Source: Citreicoccus inhibens
GTDB lineage: Bacteria; Myxococcota; Myxococcia; Myxococcales; Myxococcaceae
Assembly (NCBI RefSeq): GCF_019039035.1
Contig: NZ_JAHNZT010000005.1
Location: 1-64,000, forward strand
Length of the DNA stretch: 64,000 nucleotides
Reading direction: 5' to 3'
The position numbers and the translations under genes were made by a program. Below are positions 55,250 to 63,448 of this stretch, piece after piece. The first letter of the stretch is position 1; each line of letters starts with the position of its first letter. The notes below the pieces were generated by a model. The model had not been told where the DNA came from. It did no database searches and saw only the letters and a list, made by a program, of their open reading frames with translations.

Positions 55250-55336
55250 ATGCGGCGGGCCGGCCGCTTCGCCTGTGGCGAGGTGTGGCGGCTCGGACAG
55301 GTGCTGCGCCCGGGGACGCCACGAGTCGCGAGATGA
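55250..55336 (+). CDS. Tiny ORF behind the radical SAM gene (28 residues)
   Basis: ATG four bases after the radical SAM stop. The product MRRAGRFACGEV... has eight arginines and one Cys. Its stop overlaps the next ORF's ATG (ATGA). It may be a peptide of the cluster or chance; no ribosome site is convincing. Confidence 0.25.
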   Translation: MRRAGRFACGEVWRLGQVLRPGTPRVAR

Positions 55337-55422
55337 CTCAGGCAGTGTCTGAGCCGCTGTCGATTGAAAGCACACGCTCGGACGTGGGGGTGAAGCCAGA
55401 CATCGAACACTCGGGGATGTGA
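55333..55422 (+). CDS. Second tiny ORF (29 residues), coupled to the first
   Basis: MTQAVSEPLSIEST... ending HSGM. Three quarters of the codons end in G or C, as in coding DNA here. The 4-base overlap with the first tiny ORF is suggestive of coupling. A modified-peptide precursor is possible but unproven. Confidence 0.25.
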   Translation: MTQAVSEPLSIESTRSDVGVKPDIEHSGM

Positions 55423-55510
55423 CGGAGCCGGGACCCTTGCGTCGCGGAGTGTTGGCGAGACACTGCCCGACGGACACGTAGGGTTCCGAGTCACCATCCT
55501 CGGAGGTCTC

Positions 55511-57370
55511 ATGATGCGTTCCCCCCGTCTGGCGCGTTCACTGCGTGCCACGATTTCTTGTCTCGTCGGTGTCTGTCCCCTCCTGACCGGATGCGACGAC
55601 TCGGGAGGACCCCCGCCCGTCACCGTCGTTCCCCAGGCGGCTGACTTCTCGCCGCGGACGCTCACCGTCCTCCAGACCAGCGACCTGCACTCCAACATCT
55701 TCGCGTGGGACTACTTCACCGGGAACGCCGACGCGAAACGTGGCCTGGCCAAGGTCGCCTCGCTCATCAAGCAAGAGCGCGCCAGGAACCCCGACTGCAC
55801 CCTGCTCATCGATACCGGTGACACCCTCCAGGGCACGCCGCTCGGCACGTATTACGCCCTCGTCGACAACAAGCCCCAGCACCCCATGGCCACCGCCATG
55901 AACGAGCTGGGCTACGCCGCCATGGCGCTCGGCAATCACGAGTTCAACTACGGGCTCGACGTCCTCGGGAAATTCAAGGGCGAGGTTCACTTCCCCATCC
56001 TTGGCGCCAACGTGCGCCACGCGCTCGACGGCTCCGAGGCCTTCACGCCCTATGTCCTCCGGAATGTGTGTGGCGTCACCGTGGGCATCCTGGGACTCGT
56101 TACCCCAGGTGTCACCACGTGGGAGCGCTCGGAGAACATCCCGGACCTGCGGTTCGATGCTCCGCTGGCAACCGCGAAGACCTACGTGCCTCGGCTGAAG
56201 AGGGCGGGCGCTGACGTCATCGTGGTGGCCATTCACAGTGGACCGGACAAGCAGCCCACCGGGAACGCCAGCAACGCGGACTCGTGGCTCGCGGACTATG
56301 CGGACCCCACGAAGTGGGCTGACCGCGGCAACCTCCCGGGCGAGAACGAGGCCGTACAGATTGCCCAGGGCGTGCCCGACGTGGACGTGCTCCTCACCGG
56401 GCACACCCATCAGCCCATCCCGAAGATGCTGCTCCACAACAAGGATGGGCGCGAGGTCCTCCTCACCCAGCCCAACCGCTGGGGCAGCCACCTCGCGGAG
56501 GTCCAGCTCCAACTCACCTGGAATGATGCCCACTGGATCGTCAACGGCCATGACTCGCGGCTCCTCGCGGTGGATGCGGCGGTCTCGGAGGACGCGGAGG
56601 TGGCGCGGCTCTCCCAGGCCGCGCACGACACCACCCTCGCGTATGTGAATCGCAAGGTGGGCCACACCACCGAGGCGTTCCCCGGGGGCTTCGCTGGGCG
56701 ATACGTCGACAGTCCCCTCGCGGACCTCATCAACCTCGTGCAGGAGGAGGCCGCGCATCAGGCGGGTTTTGACGTGGACCTGTCCCTGGCGGCCCTCTTC
56801 TCCAACGAGGGCGCGCTGCCGGCCGGAGACCTCACCCTGCGCGACGCATACAGCATCTACATCTACGACAACACGCTGTATGTGATGGAGATCAACGGCT
56901 CCATCCTGCGCCGTGCGTTGGAGGTGAATGCGCGCTACTTCGCCACGCTCGATGGCAACCACCTGCCCGCGAAGCCCGAGGACGCGAAGGCCACCGCGCC
57001 CAGCGTGCCGGACTTCAACTGGGACCTCTACTCAGGCATCGAGTACGGCTACGACCTCACGCGGCCCGCGGGCGCTCGCCTCACCCACCTGCGCTTCCTC
57101 GGCAAGGACGTGACCGACGACCAGGTCTTCCACATCGCCATCAACAACTACCGCGCGGGCGGAGGCGGCGGCTACGACATGTTCCGCGAGGGCCATGTGC
57201 TCTGGACCTCCGCCGATGGCGTTCGCGACTACATCGCGAGCTATCTGACCGCGCACTCCAACCTCTCTCCGCGCGACACGAACACGTGCAACTTCTCGCT
57301 CACTCCGGACCTCTACGGCGCGTACTTCGCTCCCACTTTGGGGCCGGCGAAGTGTGGCGCGGCGCCGTGA
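55511..57370 (+). CDS. 5'-nucleotidase/2',3'-cyclic phosphodiesterase-type lipoprotein
   Basis: 619 residues with GGAGG upstream. A signal with lipobox LLTGC is followed by the metallophosphatase domain: LQTSDLHSNIFAW, LIDTGDTLQGTPL, ALGNHEFNYGLDVL, AIHSGPD and LLTGHTHQPIPK. The C-terminal 5'-nucleotidase domain (about 390-610) has DLINLVQEEA, FSNEGALPAGDLTLRDAY and INNYRAGGGGGYDMF. CpdB/UshA-type enzymes release nucleosides and phosphate from nucleotides outside the cytoplasm. It is single and converges on the histidine kinase gene. Confidence 0.9.
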   Translation: MMRSPRLARSLRATISCLVGVCPLLTGCDDSGGPPPVTVVPQAADFSPRTLTVLQTSDLHSNIFAWDYFTGNADAKRGLAKVASLIKQERARNPDCTLLIDTGDTLQGTPLGTYYALVDNKPQHPMATAMNELGYAAMALGNHEFNYGLDVLGKFKGEVHFPILGANVRHALDGSEAFTPYVLRNVCGVTVGILGLVTPGVTTWERSENIPDLRFDAPLATAKTYVPRLKRAGADVIVVAIHSGPDKQPTGNASNADSWLADYADPTKWADRGNLPGENEAVQIAQGVPDVDVLLTGHTHQPIPKMLLHNKDGREVLLTQPNRWGSHLAEVQLQLTWNDAHWIVNGHDSRLLAVDAAVSEDAEVARLSQAAHDTTLAYVNRKVGHTTEAFPGGFAGRYVDSPLADLINLVQEEAAHQAGFDVDLSLAALFSNEGALPAGDLTLRDAYSIYIYDNTLYVMEINGSILRRALEVNARYFATLDGNHLPAKPEDAKATAPSVPDFNWDLYSGIEYGYDLTRPAGARLTHLRFLGKDVTDDQVFHIAINNYRAGGGGGYDMFREGHVLWTSADGVRDYIASYLTAHSNLSPRDTNTCNFSLTPDLYGAYFAPTLGPAKCGAAP

Positions 57371-57374
57371 GCGC

Positions 57375-59540
57375 TCACGAGTCGCGTGCGTGATGCGCGC
57401 GGGGCAGCTCCACGGTGAACGTGGAGCCTCGTCCCAGGAGGCTCTCCACTCGCACCGTGCCGCTCATGGCCTCCACGAGCGTCCGGGTGATGTAGAGCCC
57501 CAACCCCAGGCCGCCGTAGTGGCGGTCGGACACCGCGCGCTCGAAGCGGCCGAAGATGCGCGGCAGGTGCTCGGGCGCGATGCCGATGCCCTCGTCGCGC
57601 ACCGTGAGCCGGGCGCGCTCGGGCCCCTCGGCGAGCCGCAGGTGGATGGGACGCCCCTGGCCGTACTTGATGGCGTTGTCCACCAGGTTCATCACCACCT
57701 GCTCCAGCCGGAGCCGGTCCCACCACCCGATGATGGGCACGTCCGCACCCTCCAGTTGGAGCGGTGAGCCCATGCGCACGGCCTGCGCCTCGTGCCGTCC
57801 CACCAGCTCCCGCACGAGCGCGGCCAGGTCCACCTCCACCGCGTCCAGCCGCAGCCGCCCCGAGGCGATGCGCGAGACATCCAGCAGCGTGTTCACCAGT
57901 TCTGAGAGCTTCTTCACCTGTCGCGAGCCCACCTCCACGTAGCTCTCCACCAGCGGGCGCGGCAGCATCCCGGCGGTACGGCTCAGCTCGCGTGAGAGGG
58001 ATTGCAGCTTGAGGCTCAACGGCGTGAGCGGGGTCTTGAGTTCGTGGCTCGCGATGGAGAGGAACTCATCGCGGAGGTGGATGGCTTCCTGGGCTTCGCG
58101 ATACAGGCGCGCGTTCTCCATGGAGAGCGAGGCCCGGCTCGCCAGCTCGCGGAAGAATGACAGGTCGATGTTCGTGTAGTGCCGGCCCGAGTGGGTCGTG
58201 AAGCACGTGAGCACGCCCATGGTCCGCTCTCGCACCACCAAGGGGACGATCACGAACGAGCGAGGTCGGATGGCGCGCATGATGCTCACGTGCTCCACGC
58301 TGTGGCCGCTCGCCTCCAGGCGCGCATCCGTGAAGTCCTCGATGATGAGCGCTTCGCCACGCAGCAGGGCCTGGGTGGGGGGATGCAAGGGATTGCCGGC
58401 CAGCACGGCGGTGAACCCTCTCGCGCGTTCCGCGAGGGGCGCGTCCTCGGGCGCGGCGTGCGCCACCTCCACCCGCTTGAAGGTGCCGTCCGCCATCGCC
58501 ACGTCCACGAAGCACCAGTCCGCCAGCCGAGGCACCGCGAGCCTCGCCATGTTCTTCAGCGTGGCCTCGTAGTCGAGCGAGGAGGCCAGGGTGGCGCCCG
58601 CCTCGGCCAGCATGCGCAGCCGCTCTTCTCCGTGGCGAAGCTCGGCGGTCAGCGCCTCCGCGCGCTGGCGGGCCTGCGCCAGGTCCGTCACGTCGAAGCC
58701 GAAGCCCGCGATTCCATCCACCTGCCCCTGCGAGTTGCGCGTGGGCTGGTACACCAGATTGAAATAGACCTCGTGCTCGCCGCCGTCGGAGCGCGGGACG
58801 CGAATGGGCATCTCCCTCCCGACGAACGGCTCGCCCGAGGTGTAGACGCGGTCGAGCAGCGAGGCGATGACCTCGGCCTCGGCGGTGGGCACGGCCTGCC
58901 GGACGGTGCGCCCCACGAGCTGACGGTGGCCCAGCAGCTCGTTGTTCGGCGGATTGGACAGCTCGTAGATGTGCTGGGGGCCTCGGAAGAGCGCGATGTG
59001 CGCGGGGGCCTGCATGAAGAGCGCGTGGAGGCGGGCGCGCTCGTTCTCGGCCTCGCTGCGGGCCGCGCGCTCCCGCTCCAGCAGCAGCGCGCGCTCGGCG
59101 TTGGTCTGCCGCAGGCTCACGTTCAGCTTCGTCACGAGCAGCGACAGCATCGCGAAGATGCCGAGCGACACGACGTCCGAAGGACGCACCCAGTCCCCCT
59201 GGTGCCCCAGGGGGAAGAAGGCGCTGAAGGAGATGAGCGACAGCGCCGTGTTCATGAGCGCCGGGCCCCAGCCTCCCCACCAGCCCGCGATGGCGACGGC
59301 GCCGTAGAAGAACAGGAAGGGGTGGGTGGCCATGAAGACGCCCAGGACGCGCTCCAGGAACAGCGCGATGCCGAAGGCCAACAGCGCCACGCTGTACTGT
59401 CCGACCGCGGACGTCTTCACCTGGACCACCGCGAGTCCCGTGCGTGACTGTCCCCGAGCCTCGGGGACCCTGGGCGACGCGACATTCTCATGTGCGACAA
59501 CGCCAGACGCTCGAGCTGTGGGCTCGGACTGTGCGGGCAT
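57375..59540 (-). CDS. Membrane sensor histidine kinase (PAS, GAF, HisKA, HATPase)
   Basis: 721 residues from the ATG at 59540; a TTG six bases earlier fits the GGGAGG site better. Three to four transmembrane helices (about 45-140) form an MHYT/DUF4118-like sensor (FYGAVAIAGWWGG). A coiled coil leads to a PAS domain (about 175-290), a GAF domain (315-470) and the kinase. The phosphoacceptor is in FLSIASHELKTPLTPL, and the ATP site has NLVDNAIKYG, DEGIGIAP and GGLGLGLYITR. No response regulator lies next to it. Confidence 0.88.
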   Translation of the reverse strand: MPAQSEPTARASGVVAHENVASPRVPEARGQSRTGLAVVQVKTSAVGQYSVALLAFGIALFLERVLGVFMATHPFLFFYGAVAIAGWWGGWGPALMNTALSLISFSAFFPLGHQGDWVRPSDVVSLGIFAMLSLLVTKLNVSLRQTNAERALLLERERAARSEAENERARLHALFMQAPAHIALFRGPQHIYELSNPPNNELLGHRQLVGRTVRQAVPTAEAEVIASLLDRVYTSGEPFVGREMPIRVPRSDGGEHEVYFNLVYQPTRNSQGQVDGIAGFGFDVTDLAQARQRAEALTAELRHGEERLRMLAEAGATLASSLDYEATLKNMARLAVPRLADWCFVDVAMADGTFKRVEVAHAAPEDAPLAERARGFTAVLAGNPLHPPTQALLRGEALIIEDFTDARLEASGHSVEHVSIMRAIRPRSFVIVPLVVRERTMGVLTCFTTHSGRHYTNIDLSFFRELASRASLSMENARLYREAQEAIHLRDEFLSIASHELKTPLTPLSLKLQSLSRELSRTAGMLPRPLVESYVEVGSRQVKKLSELVNTLLDVSRIASGRLRLDAVEVDLAALVRELVGRHEAQAVRMGSPLQLEGADVPIIGWWDRLRLEQVVMNLVDNAIKYGQGRPIHLRLAEGPERARLTVRDEGIGIAPEHLPRIFGRFERAVSDRHYGGLGLGLYITRTLVEAMSGTVRVESLLGRGSTFTVELPRAHHARDS

Positions 59541-59789
59541 GGACAAGGTGATGGCCTCCCCCCGGTCCCATCGTAGCGACGGACGTGTCTGGGCGGCAGG
59601 GACCCCCTTGTTGAGGCGTTCACTTGAGCGGCGGCGCGAGGAATCGGACACGCCGCGGTCTCCGAGGGGCCGACACCGGTGTGCCCGGAGGTGGGTGGCG
59701 ATGTCGGGTGTTGGACCGGGGTCTGCCCCCAGCGCGTGCGCGGCCCGCCTGACCCCTGGGTCCGCACCAGCCCCAGCCGCGCCTCCGGG

Positions 59790-60165
59790 GAACGCTCGCC
59801 CCGCGTCAACACCCAGGCGAACGCGAGCTGCGTGGGCGTGCAGCGCTTCTTCAGTGTCAGGCGCTCGAGGTCCTCGGGCCGGCCGTTGACGCCGCGCGTG
59901 CGCGGGGCGTTCGGGTCGAGCACGAGGCCGGACCGAGGACCGGAGCGCGGTGCGGGCTCAGCACGCGGCCCACCAGTTCCTCGTCGCGACCGGGGCCGTA
60001 GATGTCCGCGGTGTCGAAGAAGGGGATGCCCCGCTCCAGCGCGCGCAGCAGCGTGGCCTCCGACTCCGTGTCGTCGTGGCTGGAAGAGAAGTCGGACACC
60101 CCCATGCCGCCCAATCCCAACATTGAGACGACGGGCCCTTGAGCCCCCAGCCTGCGCGTCTCCAT
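59790..60165 (-). pseudogene. Aldo/keto reductase remnant
   Basis: From METRRLGAQGPVVSMLGLG through DTADIYGPGRDEELVGRVL the reading frame is a normal aldo/keto reductase N-terminus with the catalytic Asp and Tyr. Near 59940 a frame change leads into LDPNAPRTRGVNGRPE, the segment that normally follows about 10 residues later. After that only LTLKKRCTPTQLAFAWVLTRGE, from the end of the barrel, remains. The rest of the barrel with Lys and His is lost. It is a decayed gene. Confidence 0.75.
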
Positions 60166-60311
60166 GTGCTCCGAGTCCTCGGGTTCTTCACGGCGCGTTC
60201 TGCGGGAGCCCCAGAGGCGGGCCGGAAACGGGCCCTCCCGGGGGGACATCTCCTGCTCGGGAGGATTCTTCCGTATTGTCCCGACACGGGCCGGTGCGCG
60301 GCCCGCGCCGC

Positions 60312-61559
60312 ATGTCTGGGAGCTACCCCGTGGGACTGTCGGTTCCCCGCCTGTGCCTCGCGTTGTTGGCCGCCGCCGCGGGGGTGGTGGCGTGCGACCC
60401 CATCGTCGTGAAGCCGCTGGACGTCCCGATGGCGAAGTTCCCGCCCAACGGCGGCGGCTCCAGTCACAACCCGGTGGGCGACGTGCTGGATGGAGGGTGG
60501 GCGGAGCCGGTTCCGCCAGGCCTGGAGCGCCGGCCGCAGGCCCTGCCTGCGTGGGGCGCGTGCATCGGCGGCTGGCAGAGCATGGAGCTGGCGCGAGGCA
60601 CCATCTCCGCGGGCTTCACGCTGGGGGCGGGGGACGAGGGGCTCTACGCGTACTCTCGCCCGGGCGGCATCAAGACCGGCAACGTGTCATCGGACCCGTG
60701 GCTGGAGGAGCCGGGGTTTCGCGGCACGCCGCACCTGGCGGGGCTGAAGGTGGATGCCTCCCATGCGTTGCATCTGCTCTATGACGCCCGCGCGGAGGAC
60801 TCGGAACTGAGCGCGCCGTCGCTGGTGTACGCGGGCAGCAATGCCGGCGGGCGGTGGCGGCGCAGCCTGGTGGGGACGGGCACCGCGATGGCGTTCGACC
60901 TGGATTCGCGAGGGGTCACGCACGTCCTCTACGTCAGCGATGCGCAGGGCGGTGAGCTGTACTACGCGAACGACCGGCTCGGGGTGTGGACCGCCACGGA
61001 CCTGGGCGTCGCCACCGACATGGAAGGCGCGGTGCTGCGGGTGGACGGTCTGGGCAACAGCCACGTGGTGTACAGCACGCTGGAGGACTCGCGGCTGCAC
61101 TACCTGACCAATGCCTCGGGCGCGTGGGTGGATGAGGAGGTCCGCGCGTACGGCTATGGGCAGTCCCTGGACCTGGATGTCATGGGCGTGCCCCACGTGA
61201 CGTTCTCGGACGGCGACCTCTGGTATGGCGTGCGACGGGATGGCGCCTGGTCGCTGTCGCGCATTCGCACGGGCGCGGACGCGCAGACGACGCTCGCGGT
61301 GGATCAGCTCGGCATGGCGCACCTGGTGGGCGCGGACAGCCAGGGCACCTTCGTGCTGTACATGACCAACGCGAAGGGGGCGTGGCGCGAGCTGCCGGTG
61401 ACGTCTCGGATGAAGCCCTACTCGGTGAACCTGGCGAGTGAGCGGCTGCTCTCGGTGGACAGCCAGGGGCGCGCGCACATCGTCTGGGTGAAGGTGGTGC
61501 TCATCGACCGGGAAGGGAACCGAGACATCCTGCTCCAGTACTCGCGTCAGTGCCCCTGA
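60312..61559 (+). CDS. Beta-propeller lipoprotein, unknown
   Basis: 415 residues from the ATG at 60312. The lipobox GVVAC follows a good hydrophobic stretch. From residue 100 about six repeats of 45-50 residues can be seen, each with a core like LDSRGVTHVLYVSDAQGGELYYA or VDGLGNSHVVYSTLEDSRLHYL, which fits a six-bladed propeller. It may bind a ligand on the outer membrane. Its 3' end overlaps the convergent ligase gene by 13 bases. Confidence 0.75.
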   Translation: MSGSYPVGLSVPRLCLALLAAAAGVVACDPIVVKPLDVPMAKFPPNGGGSSHNPVGDVLDGGWAEPVPPGLERRPQALPAWGACIGGWQSMELARGTISAGFTLGAGDEGLYAYSRPGGIKTGNVSSDPWLEEPGFRGTPHLAGLKVDASHALHLLYDARAEDSELSAPSLVYAGSNAGGRWRRSLVGTGTAMAFDLDSRGVTHVLYVSDAQGGELYYANDRLGVWTATDLGVATDMEGAVLRVDGLGNSHVVYSTLEDSRLHYLTNASGAWVDEEVRAYGYGQSLDLDVMGVPHVTFSDGDLWYGVRRDGAWSLSRIRTGADAQTTLAVDQLGMAHLVGADSQGTFVLYMTNAKGAWRELPVTSRMKPYSVNLASERLLSVDSQGRAHIVWVKVVLIDREGNRDILLQYSRQCP

Positions 61560-62872
61560 GGTGTCACGAGGCACCGGAACGGCTGAGGCTTGGCGGGTGC
61601 GCTCCACGCCGCGGCGTCCTCGTGGCGCACGGCCACGCGTGGTGAGGCCCAGCCCAGGTTTCGCAGCGCCGCGACGAGCCGCTCCGTCAAGGCGTGGGCC
61701 TCCGGCTCCGAGGCCCCGGCCAGCTCCAGCAGGAACCCCTCGGGCGCGTCCTGCGTGAGTCGGAAGGCGCGCAGCGCGTGGTGCTTGAACACCCACGCCA
61801 CGGCCCACGCATCCACCGCGCGGCCCGTGGGCGCGAGGAAGCGACACGCGCCCCGTCCGCCGAAGCCCGTCAGCGTCCAGCCGCGGAAGCCGCACGCGCA
61901 CGCATCCCGTCGCACCGTGCCGCGGTCTCCCGGCCGATAGCGCAACAGGGGCAGCACGCTGGGGCGCAGGCGCGTCACCACCACGTCGTCCGAGTCCGGC
62001 TCCAGCCAGACATCGGGAGCGAAGACATGGAAGTGCCCGGGCGTGCGCAGACACTCCCACGCGAGCGGCCCGGTCTCGGTGGTGGCGTAGTAGTTGAGCA
62101 CGGGCACGCCGAGGTCGCGCGTGAGGGTGTCGCGCAGCGCGGTGGGCAGGTGCTGCGCGGACGTCAGCATGAGCGCGGGCCGAGGCAGCTCCGGCCGCGC
62201 GGTCCACCAGCGCAGCCCCTCGGGGTCCGAGAACACCACGGCCGGACGCACGCGGTGCAGCCGCTCGGCCGCGTCGGCGCGCAGCACGGAGACGCGGTGC
62301 AGGGCGCCATCCTCCAGGATGGGCAGGCGCACCGAGTACTCCAGTCCGCCGGGCAGCGCGTCCAGCAACACCACGCGGGGCCGCCGAGGCAGACGGGCCC
62401 CGGCGCGCGCGAGCAAGAAGCGCAGCACGGCCCACATCAGCAGGCAGTCGCGGCGGTCGCGCACGACGTTCACGGGAGCGCCCGTGGTCCCCGAGCTGCG
62501 CACCACCACGCACTCCGACGACGCGGTGGGCAGGGTGGGGATGGCGTCCCAGTGCGCCGCGAGCGTCGCGCGCTCCAGGACGGGGAAGTGCCGCAGGTCG
62601 TCCAGGCCACGCAGGTCGCCGGGATGCATCCCCGCGTCGCGCAGCCGCCGCGCATGGAAGGGCGAGGCGTGCAGGGCGAGCCGAAGTCCGTCGAGTCGGG
62701 CCTCCACGCGCGCGCGGGCCTGGGCCTCGTCCGCGAGTGAGGCGAGCGCGGACAACTCCCGCGCGACGGCCTCCGCCCAGGGGATGTGCGGGCGCTGTGT
62801 CGCGGTGTCTCGGCGGATCCTCGCCCGAGGCGCGACGCCCAGGTCCGGCGCGAGGACGGAGACAGGAGACAT
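61547..62872 (-). CDS. PaaK/CapK-like adenylate-forming enzyme
   Basis: 441 residues. The ATP motif SSGTTGAPVNVV (about 128), the central YYATTETGPLAWEC and LLRYRPGDRGT with CACGFRG are those of the phenylacetate-CoA ligase/CapK/coenzyme F390 synthetase group. These activate a carboxylate as AMP ester and transfer it to CoA or an amine. Substrate unknown; there are no phenylacetate genes here. Confidence 0.82.
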   Translation of the reverse strand: MSPVSVLAPDLGVAPRARIRRDTATQRPHIPWAEAVARELSALASLADEAQARARVEARLDGLRLALHASPFHARRLRDAGMHPGDLRGLDDLRHFPVLERATLAAHWDAIPTLPTASSECVVVRSSGTTGAPVNVVRDRRDCLLMWAVLRFLLARAGARLPRRPRVVLLDALPGGLEYSVRLPILEDGALHRVSVLRADAAERLHRVRPAVVFSDPEGLRWWTARPELPRPALMLTSAQHLPTALRDTLTRDLGVPVLNYYATTETGPLAWECLRTPGHFHVFAPDVWLEPDSDDVVVTRLRPSVLPLLRYRPGDRGTVRRDACACGFRGWTLTGFGGRGACRFLAPTGRAVDAWAVAWVFKHHALRAFRLTQDAPEGFLLELAGASEPEAHALTERLVAALRNLGWASPRVAVRHEDAAAWSAPAKPQPFRCLVTPQGH

Positions 62873-62884
62873 GCGCGCCTGGCC

Positions 62885-63448
62885 TTACTCTCGCCAGCCG
62901 CGCGCCTCGGCCTCACGCCGCGCGGCTTCCTGGAGGAGTTGCTCGCGGCGGTCGGCTTCTTTCTTTCGGGCGGCCTCCGCCGCGCGGAAGTCCGCCATGG
63001 CCTTGCGGTAATCGAGTTGCTCCAGGCGCTGCTTCGAGGCCGCTGGAGTCTCGTTCTCGAGCGCGCCCCCCATCGCGCGGATCCACACGCGGAGGAACTC
63101 CTCCTGGCGGAAGGCGTTCGCGCGCACCATCTCCGCGGTGAGCGGTTCAATCTCCTGGAAGAACTGCTCCAGGCGCGCCATGGGTGTGCGAGTCGTGTCG
63201 AGCGCCTTCACCGTCTCCTCGCGCAGCGACGTGGAGGCCAGCACGTGGGCCAGCATGCTCACCTGCTCACGCCAGAGAGCGTGGCCGCGGTGCCGCTCGA
63301 ACTGGACGAAGGCTTCTCGCCGGGGGGGCCGCTGGTTCGCGGCGCGGAACACGTCGCAGATGACGGCCACCGCCAGCTCGTGCGGATAGGGCGAGGCGAG
63401 CGGCGCCGCGGCGAGCTGCTCACGAAGTCGAGGAATCGAGAAGGCCAT
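62885..63448 (-). CDS. Unknown soluble protein with C-terminal coiled coil
   Basis: 187 residues from the ATG at 63448, which overlaps the upstream stop by one base (TGATG). The last 50 residues (DYRKAMADFRAAEAARKKEADRREQLLQ) are charged and helical, as in coiled coils. The first 130 residues are unrecognised. Coupling to the VWA gene suggests a partner role. Confidence 0.7.
   Translation of the reverse strand: MAFSIPRLREQLAAAPLASPYPHELAVAVICDVFRAANQRPPRREAFVQFERHRGHALWREQVSMLAHVLASTSLREETVKALDTTRTPMARLEQFFQEIEPLTAEMVRANAFRQEEFLRVWIRAMGGALENETPAASKQRLEQLDYRKAMADFRAAEAARKKEADRREQLLQEAARREAEARGWRE

Noticed and set aside
57375-59651. Histidine kinase start at 59651
   Set aside because: The extra 37 residues are Arg/Ser-rich and unrelated to the family; the start near 59540 has GGGAGG upstream.
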